From assembly GCA_016718805.1 (NCBI GenBank), contig JADKCP010000011.1, forward strand, positions 248,001 through 312,000: DNA of 64,000 nt. Direction: 5' to 3'. Both the position numbers and the translations under genes were made by a program. The notes beneath the pieces were generated by a model that made no database searches, had not been told where the DNA came from, and worked only from the letters and a program-made list of their open reading frames with translations. This stretch comes from Bacteroidota bacterium (lineage in GTDB: Bacteria; Bacteroidota; Bacteroidia; UBA4408). The stretch's first letter is position 1, and each line of letters starts with the position of its first letter. Positions 17,591-26,860 of this stretch are shown here, piece by piece.

Positions 17591-18331
17591 ATGATTCGAA
17601 GCCGCAGATTATTTCATATTCTATTTCTTTTAAATACAATCACTGTATTTGCGCAATCTAGCTCAATTAATTTTTCTACTGAAAATGGCCTATCAACAAA
17701 TACAATTTACTCTTCAATTCAAGATTCAAATGGCTATCTTTGGTTTGGCACCAATCATGGAGTTTCAAGGTTTAATGGTTTTACTTTCGAAAATTTCACG
17801 ATAGATGATGGCTTAACCGACAATGAAGTATTTAAACTATTTCAAGACTCGAAAAAGCGAATTTGGTTTTTAACTCACAGTGGAGTTTTATGTTATTTTT
17901 ATAATGGAAAATTTTTCAATCCGCAAAACAGTCCATTCTTAGCAAATCAAAAATTTTCTTCCTTTTTTACAAATATTATTGAACTAACGAATGGTGATTT
18001 GCTTTTTTTTAAGGAGTTTTCAAATGAATTTTTTGTTTTAAAAAACACAACATTTAGTAAAGTTCAATCACACAAAATATTCAATTTTGTTTCATTTTAT
18101 AAAGATGGAAATACCCCCAAAATATTAGCTTTAAAACTTGATTCAGAAAACAATAAAATCTACTATTTATATGACTTATTGAATGGACAATTGATACTTA
18201 AGGATAGTATCAAAATAAATTCAATTCTTACAAATTACATTTACTTTAATAAGTTACATATAATTTTAGACAGAGGAGAAACAGGACAAAAAGTTATCCT
18301 TGTATTATGGTACAACATTTTCAAAACTTAA
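17591..18331 (+). CDS. Propeller-type sensor kinase, N-terminal fragment
   Basis: The start is taken at ATG 17591 (MIRSRRLFHILFLLNTITVFAQ), a signal peptide or anchor; an upstream in-frame TTG at 17558 is less likely. Periplasmic two-component regulator propeller repeats follow (FSTENGLSTNTIYSSIQDSNGYLWFGTNHGVSRFNGFTF, FQDSKKRIWFLTHSGV). The frame ends at IFKT because of a one-base insertion in the A run at 18288-18292. Removing one A gives GQKLSLYYGTTFSKLKK and continuity with the next frame. The repaired gene would have 973 codons including stop. Confidence 0.8.
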   Translation: MIRSRRLFHILFLLNTITVFAQSSSINFSTENGLSTNTIYSSIQDSNGYLWFGTNHGVSRFNGFTFENFTIDDGLTDNEVFKLFQDSKKRIWFLTHSGVLCYFYNGKFFNPQNSPFLANQKFSSFFTNIIELTNGDLLFFKEFSNEFFVLKNTTFSKVQSHKIFNFVSFYKDGNTPKILALKLDSENNKIYYLYDLLNGQLILKDSIKINSILTNYIYFNKLHIILDRGETGQKVILVLWYNIFKT

Positions 18332-20510
18332 GAAAATTCAAGTGGATGATCAGAAGGACTTTTTTGTTTCATTTCCTTATACTATTACCCAATTCCAAAA
18401 TAAACTTTACATAAGTACTTCCTCTGGTGAGTTTATTTTGAATGACAAAATTCAAGTAATTGGTAAGTTAGAAAACAATAAAGCAACTACTTCCATCTTA
18501 ATTGACTTTGAAAATGGAAAATGGTTAACCACTCGAAACAATGGAATTTACTATCATCCAAACTCTTTTGTTACTAAAATTGAAGGCTTTGATTCAAACA
18601 TAAATAAAATAATTATCAACCCTTACGATGAAAATGAACTATTTATAACCAGTATTGGAAAATACTTTACCTATAATTTAAGTAGCAAAAAAATTAGTAC
18701 TACCACCATTAACTCATCTTATTGGAACCAAGAACCAATAACTGATATAGAGTTTTTATCAAAAGACATTTTTGTAATTTCAAGTACTGTAGGAATAGTT
18801 ATTATTAATCATGAAACACAAAAAATTGCTCCAAATAAGTGGAAAGGAGGAATCAAAAAAATTCTGATAGATAAAGACTCCGTTTACCTCGCAAGATCTG
18901 CTTCAGTTTTAAAGCAATCATTGAAAGATCTGTTATTAGATTCAGACCCTGAAAAACAAAAAAGCCAACTAGTTTTACAAAAAAGAACTTTTTCGATTTG
19001 CAAGGACTTACACAATGATATTTGGTTGGGTACAATAGATGGTATTTATAAAAAAAGTAAAAATTCCTTCGAAAAATATTTCTCGAATGTAACTTCTCGA
19101 ATAACATCAATTAAGTTTACAAAGGATAATGATCTCATATTTTCATCCGATATTGATGGTGTTTATTGTTATAAAAATGGAATTCTTAAACACATAACAA
19201 CTGCCGATGGATTAATTAGCAATCGAGTAAATTCAATTTCTATAGATTCTAAAAATGAATTTATTTGGATTTCAACTTCTAAAGGAATATCAAAATTAAA
19301 TGCTAAAAATTTTTCGATAACAGAAAATATTACAGCCCCTTTGGGTTTAGCTACAATTTTTATAAATGACTTATTTCCATTAAACGACTCATTAATTTTG
19401 TTTGCTACCCCAACCGGTATGTATGAATTAAATCATCAAAAAAAAATTACCGCTCCTCCTCCCTACATTAACATTGTTGATTTACGAGTTAATTCAATCA
19501 AGCAAATACTTGGCAAAACATTAAACTTAAGTCATACCCAAAACAATATTGAACTTACCTTTAGTGGTATTTCTTATTTAAGTAGACGAAACATTGAATT
19601 CTGGTATGCCTTTGGAAAAGATACATTGAAATGGAAAAAATCAAATTCGGCCAATTTAAACTTTCTAAGTCTTGCTCCAGACAATTATTTATTAGCATTA
19701 AAATGTAAAAACAGTGAGGGTACTTGGAGTAAAACGCTAGTTATACCAATTCATATAAATGAACCTTTTTATAAAACCTTTACTTTCATTACAGCTATAT
19801 CTCTACTGCTAATGCTAAGTATTTTATTATTGTTTTATGCATACAAACGAAGAACTGAAAAAGAAAACAAAATACAATTGCTGCTTTCTGAAACTAAGCA
19901 AAAAGCCCTAAGAGCACAACTCAATCCTCATTTTATATTTAACGCTTTAAACTCTATCCAATTTTTATTTCTATCCAATAAAGAAGAAAAAGCACAAGAT
20001 TATTTAAACAAATTTTCCACTATACTTCGCAACACACTTAATAACTCTGATAAAACACATGTAAGCTTACAAGAGGAATTAGTAAATCTTCAAAACTATG
20101 TTGACATCGAGAAAATAAGAAAAGAAGGTGGTTTCAACTTTGAGATACAAATTGATAAAAATATTGATACATTTAATTTGATGGTACCTTCTATGCTACT
20201 ACAACCAATAGTTGAAAATTCAATTTGGCATGGTTTAGAAAAGAGTAAAAATTTAGGCGAAATTGTTATTCAAGTTCTTAATATGGAGGAAGAAGCTATT
20301 AAAATTATTGTTTCAGACAATGGTAGTGGTTATACTAAAAGCACAGAATTAAAGCCATCCACATCCACGCATCAATCTAAAGGAACAACTTTGTTATACG
20401 ACCGTATTCTAGCCTTAAATAGTCTCTCAAAAACTAAAGCTTCCTTAAAAATTACTGATACATTAAAAGGAACAACAGTGGAATTAATATTACCTAAAAA
20501 ATATGCTTAA
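18300..20510 (+). CDS. Propeller-type sensor histidine kinase, C-terminal fragment (LytS-like)
   Basis: This is the continuation of the same gene; the TTG at 18300 is an internal codon. It contains further Reg_prop blades (DIWLGTIDGIYKKS, FIWISTSKGISKLN), a Y_Y_Y domain (NNIELTFSGISYLSRRNIEFWYAF) and one membrane helix near TFITAISLLLMLSILLLFY. A His_kinase/LytS domain follows, with the phospho-acceptor histidine in LRAQLNPHFIFNALNSIQF and the ATP-binding motifs MLLQPIVENSIWHGLE and VSDNGSGY. It should sense an extracellular or periplasmic cue and phosphorylate the LytTR regulator that overlaps its 3' end. If the frameshift is real, this part would need internal initiation to be made. Confidence 0.85.
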   Translation: MYYGTTFSKLKKIQVDDQKDFFVSFPYTITQFQNKLYISTSSGEFILNDKIQVIGKLENNKATTSILIDFENGKWLTTRNNGIYYHPNSFVTKIEGFDSNINKIIINPYDENELFITSIGKYFTYNLSSKKISTTTINSSYWNQEPITDIEFLSKDIFVISSTVGIVIINHETQKIAPNKWKGGIKKILIDKDSVYLARSASVLKQSLKDLLLDSDPEKQKSQLVLQKRTFSICKDLHNDIWLGTIDGIYKKSKNSFEKYFSNVTSRITSIKFTKDNDLIFSSDIDGVYCYKNGILKHITTADGLISNRVNSISIDSKNEFIWISTSKGISKLNAKNFSITENITAPLGLATIFINDLFPLNDSLILFATPTGMYELNHQKKITAPPPYINIVDLRVNSIKQILGKTLNLSHTQNNIELTFSGISYLSRRNIEFWYAFGKDTLKWKKSNSANLNFLSLAPDNYLLALKCKNSEGTWSKTLVIPIHINEPFYKTFTFITAISLLLMLSILLLFYAYKRRTEKENKIQLLLSETKQKALRAQLNPHFIFNALNSIQFLFLSNKEEKAQDYLNKFSTILRNTLNNSDKTHVSLQEELVNLQNYVDIEKIRKEGGFNFEIQIDKNIDTFNLMVPSMLLQPIVENSIWHGLEKSKNLGEIVIQVLNMEEEAIKIIVSDNGSGYTKSTELKPSTSTHQSKGTTLLYDRILALNSLSKTKASLKITDTLKGTTVELILPKKYA

Positions 20511-21258
20511 GATGTATAGTGCAATAATTATTGATGATGAGCTAACTGCTCGAGATACTATTGAATTAATCATTACTAAAAATGAGCTTTCAATTGATGT
20601 GATTGCAAAGGCTAAAGATGCAGATGAAGGAATTCGATTAATAAATAAATTGTCACCTGAAATAATTTTTTTGGATATCAATATGCCTGGCAAAAGTGGA
20701 ATAGAAATGCTTGAATACATTTCTACTAAAAATTTACAAATAATTTTTACAACTGCTTACGATGAATATGCTATCAAAGCTATTAACCTTTCTGCTTGTT
20801 ACTATCTGCTTAAACCCATAAATGTTACCGAATTAAAAAAGGCAGTTTCAAAAGCTATCGAAAATATTGAATTAAAAAATGATTTTTCGAAAAACATTGA
20901 CTTGTTTAAAGAGCTTTACGCTAAGCCTCAAGCCTTTCCCGAAAAAATTATTGTAACCAATAAAAACAGTTACGAGATTATTAAAGTGAGTGAAATTATT
21001 TATTTGAAAGGTGATAAAAATTATACCTGGATATTTTTAGCTGAAGGACAATTTATAGCATCAAAAACTTTAAAAGAATTTGAAGATACCTTTGATAACA
21101 AACAATTTTTCAGAATACATCAATCGTTTATTATTAATAAAAACAACATTAAAAGAATACTTAATACTCGACCTGATCAAGTAGAATTATCAAACGGTAT
21201 AAAACTAGGTATTGCTCGTGATCGAAAGAAAGAATTGATGGATTGGATTAGCGCATAA
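20503..21258 (+). CDS. LytTR family DNA-binding response regulator
   Basis: A 251-residue regulator with an N-terminal receiver domain: acidic DD at 11-12, phospho-acceptor D58 in PEIIFLDINMPGKSG, the T of IIFTTAYDEYA, and K in LLKPI. The C-terminal LytTR DNA-binding domain spans about 150-251 (EIIYLKGDKNYTWIFL, KTLKEFEDTF, FFRIHQSFIINKNNI). The ATG at 20503 overlaps the kinase stop by 8 bp; a second ATG at 20512 (MYSAIIIDDE) is an equally plausible start. Coupling to the kinase shows they form a two-component pair. The targets are unknown; the neighbouring T9SS surface proteins are candidates by position only. Confidence 0.93.
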   Translation: MLKMYSAIIIDDELTARDTIELIITKNELSIDVIAKAKDADEGIRLINKLSPEIIFLDINMPGKSGIEMLEYISTKNLQIIFTTAYDEYAIKAINLSACYYLLKPINVTELKKAVSKAIENIELKNDFSKNIDLFKELYAKPQAFPEKIIVTNKNSYEIIKVSEIIYLKGDKNYTWIFLAEGQFIASKTLKEFEDTFDNKQFFRIHQSFIINKNNIKRILNTRPDQVELSNGIKLGIARDRKKELMDWISA

Positions 21259-21423
21259 TATGAATAGTTAGGAGCATACTATAATTTGTGCTTTTTATTT
21301 CCATGAATCGATATTTATACATGAAAGCTACCAATGATTTTAATGCGTCACAATTTTTCAATAGTTGTTACAAATAAATCAAAAGTTTATGCGCTATAAA
21401 AAACTACAGAAACTATGTCAAAC

Positions 21424-21455
21424 AAAAAGCCCCACAACAGTTGTAGGGCTTTTTG
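21424..21455. terminator. Bidirectional terminator between the LytTR gene and clpC
   Basis: AAAAAGCCC and ACAAC (21424-21438) pair with GTTGT and GGGCTTTTT (21440-21455), with one unpaired base inside each arm. A and T runs on both ends fit a shared terminator for the two convergent genes. Confidence 0.85.
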
Positions 21456-21471
21456 TTTAGTACAATAACAA

Positions 21472-24021
21472 TTATTCTTCCTTTGCTTTTTTCTTTTTTC
21501 CTTTGGTTACCTTTAAGGTGATTTCTTTTTTCTCTGCATCAAAACCAACATCAATTACATCGCCTTCGGCTAGTTTCGATTTAATGATCTCTTCTGCCAA
21601 TGGATCTTCTAGGTACTTTTGAATAGCTCTTTTTAATGGTCTTGCTCCAAAGCTACTATCAAAGCCCTTTTCTGCAATAAAATCTTTCGCCTCTTCGGTC
21701 ATCTTAATTTTAAAACCTAAAGTGTCAATTCTACCATACAAATTAGCCAACTCAATATCTATAATTTGATGTATGTCCTCACGAGTTAACGAATTGAAAA
21801 TAATCACATCGTCAATACGGTTCAAAAACTCAGGTGCAAAAGCTTTTTTCAAGGCGTTTTCAATTACACTTTTTGCATTTGATTCGCTTGCACTGGCTTT
21901 TGCGGAGGTTGTAAATCCAACACCTTGACCAAAATCTTTCAATTGGCGTGAACCAATGTTTGAAGTCATAATGATAATGGTATTCTTAAAATCAATTTTG
22001 CGCCCTAAGCTATCAGTTAACTGACCATCATCTAATGCTTGCAACAATAAATTAAATACATCCGGATGCGCTTTTTCTATTTCATCAAGCAAGACAACCG
22101 AATAGGGCTTTCTTCGAATTTTTTCGGTCAACTGACCTCCTTCCTCATACCCAACATATCCCGGAGGTGCACCAATTAATCGTGACACTGCAAATTTCTC
22201 CATGTACTCGCTCATATCTATACGTACTAGCGCATCGTCGCTATCGAACAAATATTTGCTTAAAATTTTTGCCAATTGTGTTTTTCCAACCCCGGTTGGT
22301 CCAAGGAAAATAAATGAACCGATAGGTTTATTTGGGTCTTTTAATCCGGCACGATTTCGCTGTATCGCTTTTACAATTTTACGAATGGCATCGTTTTGTC
22401 CAATTACTTTTCCATGAATTGAATCGTACATGTTGAGCAAACGTGAACTTTCGTTTTGTGCAATACGTTGCACCGGAACGCCTGTCATCATTGCCACTAC
22501 TTCGGCAACATTGTCTTCGGTTACCATTTCGCGATTGTTCTTTGTTTCTTCTTCCCACACCTTTTTAGCAGCTTCGAGTTGCTCTAACAATTGACGTTCA
22601 GTATCGCGTAATTTCGCAGCTTCCTCATATTTTTGGCTACGTACCACTTTATTTTTTTGAGCTTTAACTTCTTCTAGTTTTTTCTCAATATCAATAATAT
22701 TTTGAGGTACATTAATGTTGGTAATGTGCACCCTAGCCCCTACTTCATCCATGGCATCAATAGCTTTATCGGGCAAATGGCGATCACTTAAATAGCGTTG
22801 CGTTAAGGTTACGCAAGCTTTGATGGCTTCGTCGGTGTAGGTAACATTGTGATGATCTTCGTACTTTTCCTTAATGTTCATCAATATTTCCAACGATTCT
22901 GCTTCATTCGCAGGTTCTACAATTACCTTTTGAAAACGACGTTCAAGTGCACCATCTTTTTCGATGTACTGGCGATATTCATCTAAGGTGGTTGCTCCTA
23001 TACATTGAATTTCGCCGCGTGCTAAAGCAGGTTTAAACATGTTGCTGGCATCCAGCGAACCTGAAGCTCCACCGGCACCAATTATGGTATGTATTTCGTC
23101 TATAAACAAAATAACATCAGGCGATTTTTCGAGTTCGTTCATCACTGCCTTCATGCGCTCTTCAAATTGTCCACGATATTTTGTACCCGCAACTAAGGAA
23201 GCCAAATCAAGAGTTACAACTCGCTTATTAAATAAGGTGCGAGATACTTTTTTCTGCACAATTCGCAAAGCCAATCCTTCGGCAATAGCCGATTTACCAA
23301 CACCGGGTTCTCCAATTAAAATAGGATTGTTCTTTTTGCGTCGACTTAAAATCTGAGAAACACGTTCAATTTCTTTTTCTCTACCAACAATTGGATCCAA
23401 CTTATCTTCCTCGGCTGCTTTCGTTAAATCGCGTCCAAAATTGTCTAAAACCGGGGTTTTCGATTTAGGATCAACCGGCTTTTTAGCTCCTTGCGAAAAA
23501 CTTCCTGCATCATCGGCATCATCATCTTCGCTGGCGCTACCGGGCAAATCTGCACGCGGTGATTCGCTAGCTGAGGCATCCGGGTTGGTAAGCAATAATT
23601 CCAGTTCTGATTTAACGGCATCATAATCTACGTTAAACTTTGCCAATATGCTTGCTGCTAAATTATCCTCAACCTTTAGTATCGATAACAATAAATGCTC
23701 TGTACCAATCATGGCACTTTTAAACACTTTAGCTTCCAAATAGGTTATTTTCAGTGCCTTTTCAGCTTGTTTTATCAAAGGTATATTCTGTAAATTATTA
23801 CTTGGCTTTGCAGGAGTCTTGATAGATTGCTCAATAAAACGGCGCAATTCCGTAAGGTTAACCTCCAATGCCTGCAAAATTTTTATTGCCATTCCTTCAC
23901 CGTCGCGAATAATTCCAAGCAACAAATGTTCGGTGCCAATATAATCATGACCTAATCTCAAAGCCTCTTCGCGGCTGTAAGTAATAACGTCTTTAACCCG
24001 TGGTGAAAATTTAGCTTCCAT
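21472..24021 (-). CDS. clpC: ATP-dependent Clp protease ATP-binding subunit ClpC
   Basis: An 849-residue Hsp100 unfoldase that feeds substrates to ClpP. It has the double Clp_N repeat (about 1-145), with DYIGTEHLLLGI and MIGTEHLLLSI. An acidic linker (about 145-185) leads to AAA+ domain 1 with Walker A GEPGVGKS (237-244) and Walker B VILFIDEIH. A UVR/M domain (VRSQKYEEAAKLRD) and AAA+ domain 2 (GPTGVGKT, VVLLDEIEKAH, sensor region NRIDDVIIF) follow. The Clp_N plus UVR layout is ClpC rather than ClpA or ClpB. The C-terminus is very basic (KGKKKKAKEE). It is monocistronic. No McsA/McsB or CtsR partner is nearby, as expected outside Firmicutes. Confidence 0.96.
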   Translation of the reverse strand: MEAKFSPRVKDVITYSREEALRLGHDYIGTEHLLLGIIRDGEGMAIKILQALEVNLTELRRFIEQSIKTPAKPSNNLQNIPLIKQAEKALKITYLEAKVFKSAMIGTEHLLLSILKVEDNLAASILAKFNVDYDAVKSELELLLTNPDASASESPRADLPGSASEDDDADDAGSFSQGAKKPVDPKSKTPVLDNFGRDLTKAAEEDKLDPIVGREKEIERVSQILSRRKKNNPILIGEPGVGKSAIAEGLALRIVQKKVSRTLFNKRVVTLDLASLVAGTKYRGQFEERMKAVMNELEKSPDVILFIDEIHTIIGAGGASGSLDASNMFKPALARGEIQCIGATTLDEYRQYIEKDGALERRFQKVIVEPANEAESLEILMNIKEKYEDHHNVTYTDEAIKACVTLTQRYLSDRHLPDKAIDAMDEVGARVHITNINVPQNIIDIEKKLEEVKAQKNKVVRSQKYEEAAKLRDTERQLLEQLEAAKKVWEEETKNNREMVTEDNVAEVVAMMTGVPVQRIAQNESSRLLNMYDSIHGKVIGQNDAIRKIVKAIQRNRAGLKDPNKPIGSFIFLGPTGVGKTQLAKILSKYLFDSDDALVRIDMSEYMEKFAVSRLIGAPPGYVGYEEGGQLTEKIRRKPYSVVLLDEIEKAHPDVFNLLLQALDDGQLTDSLGRKIDFKNTIIIMTSNIGSRQLKDFGQGVGFTTSAKASASESNAKSVIENALKKAFAPEFLNRIDDVIIFNSLTREDIHQIIDIELANLYGRIDTLGFKIKMTEEAKDFIAEKGFDSSFGARPLKRAIQKYLEDPLAEEIIKSKLAEGDVIDVGFDAEKKEITLKVTKGKKKKAKEE

Positions 24022-24280
24022 AATTTCTGATTTAAATGAGTACCTATAATACGTTTAATCGGCCCGCTGTGTTCAACAAAACAAAACTTATTTTTGAACA
24101 ATTCAAAATTAACCAAACAAAAGTGAAGTATTTTTTCAACAAATTCAATTTTTAAACAAAGAAATTGTTAATAAATCACCTTCAAATTTTTGAGCATTGG
24201 TGCTGTTTATTTGTGTAATTTCGGGCTTCAATTTTTAGAAGGAATAACAAACTAAATGCAAAATAAAATAATCAGATAAA

Positions 24281-26833
24281 ATGGCAGACGGAGAAAGAAT
24301 AATTAAGATTAACATTGAAGAAGAAATGAAAACCGCTTACATCGATTATTCGATGTCGGTTATTGTAAGCCGCGCTTTGCCGGATGTACGTGATGGTTTA
24401 AAGCCGGTTCACCGCAGAGTACTATACGGTATGCTCGATTTAGGTGTATTTAGCAATCGTCCCTATAAAAAATCAGCCAGAATTGTTGGTGAAGTGCTAG
24501 GAAAATACCATCCACATGGTGATACCTCGGTATACGATGCAATGGTGCGTATGGCTCAGGAATGGAGCTTGCGCTATCCTTTAGTGGATGGCCAGGGTAA
24601 CTTTGGTTCTGTAGATGGCGATAGCCCGGCTGCAATGCGATATACTGAAGCTCGTTTGAAAAAAATTGCCGAAGAGATGTTGGCTGATATTGAAAAGGAA
24701 ACGGTTGATTTTCGCTTAAATTTTGATGATTCATTAGAAGAACCTACAGTATTACCTGCCAAATTGCCAAACTTGCTTTTAAACGGAGCTTCCGGAATTG
24801 CAGTAGGTATGGCTACCAATATGCCTCCACATAACTTAAGAGAAGTGGTGGATGCTACCATTGCCTATATCGATAATCGTGATATTGATGTTGCCGGATT
24901 AATGCAACATATAAAAGCTCCCGATTTCCCAACAGGTGGAATAATTTATGGATACGATGGTGTTCGCAGCGCATTCGAAACTGGAAGAGGTCGTATTGTG
25001 CTTCGTGCTCAACACACTATTGAAACAACTCCTGGAGGAAGAGAACGTATTATTGTAACCGAAATTCCTTATCAAATCAATAAAGCAGAAATGATTAAGA
25101 AAACTGCTGATTTGGTAAACGATAAAAAAATTGAAGGTATCAGCAATATACTCGATGAAAGCGACCGTACCGGAATGCGCATTGTGTATGAAATTAAGAA
25201 AGATGCGATAACGAATGTAGTTGTTAACAAACTATTTAAATATACCGAGCTTCAAACTTCTTTTAGTGTAAACAACATTGCCTTAGTTAAAGGACGTCCA
25301 ATGATGCTTAACTTAAAGGATATGTTGCATCACTTTGTTGACCACCGTCATGAAGTTGTGGTACGTCGTACTAAGTTTGAATTATCTCAAGCCGAAAAAA
25401 GAGCACACATCCTCGAAGGTTACCTAATTGCCTTAGATCATTTGGATGAGGTAATTAAAATGATTCGTGAATCAGCTACGCCTCAAGCTGCACAAGATGG
25501 TTTGATGACTAGCTTTAATTTGAGCGAAATTCAAGCTAAAGCAATACTTGAGATGCGCTTACGTGTACTTACTGGTTTAGAGCGAGATAAGATCAAAGAA
25601 GAGTACAACGAATTAATGAAAACCATTGCTTATTTAAGATCGATTTTAGAGAACGAAGGCTTGAGAATGCAGATTATTAAAGACGAGCTTTTAGAGTTGA
25701 AAGAAAAATACGGCGATGCGCGTAAATCAGAAATTGTTTACTCTGCCGAAGATTTTAGAATTGAAGACATGATAGCTGATGAAGAAGTTGTGGTAACAGT
25801 TTCGCACCTTGGCTATATTAAACGCACCCAATTAAGTGAATATAAAACCCAAAATCGGGGCGGTAAAGGTTCAAAAGGAAGTGCAACCCGCGATGAGGAC
25901 TTTTTAGAACACATGTTTACTGCAAGCACTCACAATTACCTGTTGTTTTTTACCGAACAAGGTAAATGCTATTGGATGCGCGCATTTGAAATTCCGGAAG
26001 GCACCAAACAAAGTAAAGGTAGAGCAATTCAAAACCTACTAAACATTGCGCCTGATGATAAAATCAAAGCCTATATCAATGTGAAAGACTTAACAGATGA
26101 AGAATACTTAAACAACAACTTCATCATTATGTGTACGAAGAAAGGTACCATTAAGAAAACTAGTCTAAAAGCCTATTCTCGTCCACGTCAAAATGGTATC
26201 AATGCTATTAATGTTAAGGACGGTGATACTTTATTGGAAGCAAAATTAACCAATGGCTCCAACGAAATTATGTTGGCTTCAAAATCAGGTAAATTGGTGC
26301 GTTTCCCTGAAGAAAAGGCACGTGCCATTGGTCGTAATGCTACCGGTGTTAGAGGAATTAGATTAAGCTCTGATAGCGACGAGGTAATTGGTATGATTTG
26401 CATTAGCGATCCTAAAAGCAATGTATTGGTAGTTTCGGAAACAGGTTATGGAAAACGCTCTGAGCTGGAAGAATACCGTGTTACCAACCGTGGTGGAAAA
26501 GGTGTTAAAACCATTAATATTACCGAAAAAACAGGAAATTTAATTGCTTTGAAAGATGTAACAGACGAAAATGATATCATGATTATTAATAAATCGGGTA
26601 TTACTATTCGTTTAGCTGTGGCTGATTTACGAGTAATCGGAAGAGCTACGCAAGGAGTTAAATTTATTGACCTGGGCAAAAACGATGAAATAGCTGCTGT
26701 TGCTAAAGTAGATGCAGAGCCTGAAATGCCTGAAGAACTTGATGAAAATGGCAACCTTATTGTAAGAGATGAGGCACCATCAAATGAGAACGAATCAACT
26801 TCAAGCTCAGAGGAAGGCGATAAAACTGAATAA
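24281..26833 (+). CDS. gyrA: DNA gyrase subunit A
   Basis: The 850-residue breakage-reunion subunit of gyrase. The catalytic tyrosine is Y121 in AAMRYTEARL. The quinolone-resistance region reads GKYHPHGDTSVYDAMVRMAQ, with Thr82 at the E. coli Ser83 position and Asp86 at the Asp87 position. The C-terminal beta-pinwheel repeats are present, and the GyrA box is QNRGGKG (524-530; the usual form is QRRGGKG), which still favours gyrase over topoisomerase IV. The tail is acidic (EAPSNENESTSSSEEGD). The leader contains TTTATTTG near 24206, a one-off match to the -7 box. A TPR gene follows 27 bp downstream. Confidence 0.97.
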   Translation: MADGERIIKINIEEEMKTAYIDYSMSVIVSRALPDVRDGLKPVHRRVLYGMLDLGVFSNRPYKKSARIVGEVLGKYHPHGDTSVYDAMVRMAQEWSLRYPLVDGQGNFGSVDGDSPAAMRYTEARLKKIAEEMLADIEKETVDFRLNFDDSLEEPTVLPAKLPNLLLNGASGIAVGMATNMPPHNLREVVDATIAYIDNRDIDVAGLMQHIKAPDFPTGGIIYGYDGVRSAFETGRGRIVLRAQHTIETTPGGRERIIVTEIPYQINKAEMIKKTADLVNDKKIEGISNILDESDRTGMRIVYEIKKDAITNVVVNKLFKYTELQTSFSVNNIALVKGRPMMLNLKDMLHHFVDHRHEVVVRRTKFELSQAEKRAHILEGYLIALDHLDEVIKMIRESATPQAAQDGLMTSFNLSEIQAKAILEMRLRVLTGLERDKIKEEYNELMKTIAYLRSILENEGLRMQIIKDELLELKEKYGDARKSEIVYSAEDFRIEDMIADEEVVVTVSHLGYIKRTQLSEYKTQNRGGKGSKGSATRDEDFLEHMFTASTHNYLLFFTEQGKCYWMRAFEIPEGTKQSKGRAIQNLLNIAPDDKIKAYINVKDLTDEEYLNNNFIIMCTKKGTIKKTSLKAYSRPRQNGINAINVKDGDTLLEAKLTNGSNEIMLASKSGKLVRFPEEKARAIGRNATGVRGIRLSSDSDEVIGMICISDPKSNVLVVSETGYGKRSELEEYRVTNRGGKGVKTINITEKTGNLIALKDVTDENDIMIINKSGITIRLAVADLRVIGRATQGVKFIDLGKNDEIAAVAKVDAEPEMPEELDENGNLIVRDEAPSNENESTSSSEEGDKTE

Positions 26834-26860
26834 TTAATTAAATCCAAACTAGAAAAAAAC

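Noticed and set aside
24450..24861. Two minus-strand open frames of 94 and 95 codons inside gyrA
   Set aside because: They are antisense to a strongly conserved gene and have no protein features of their own.
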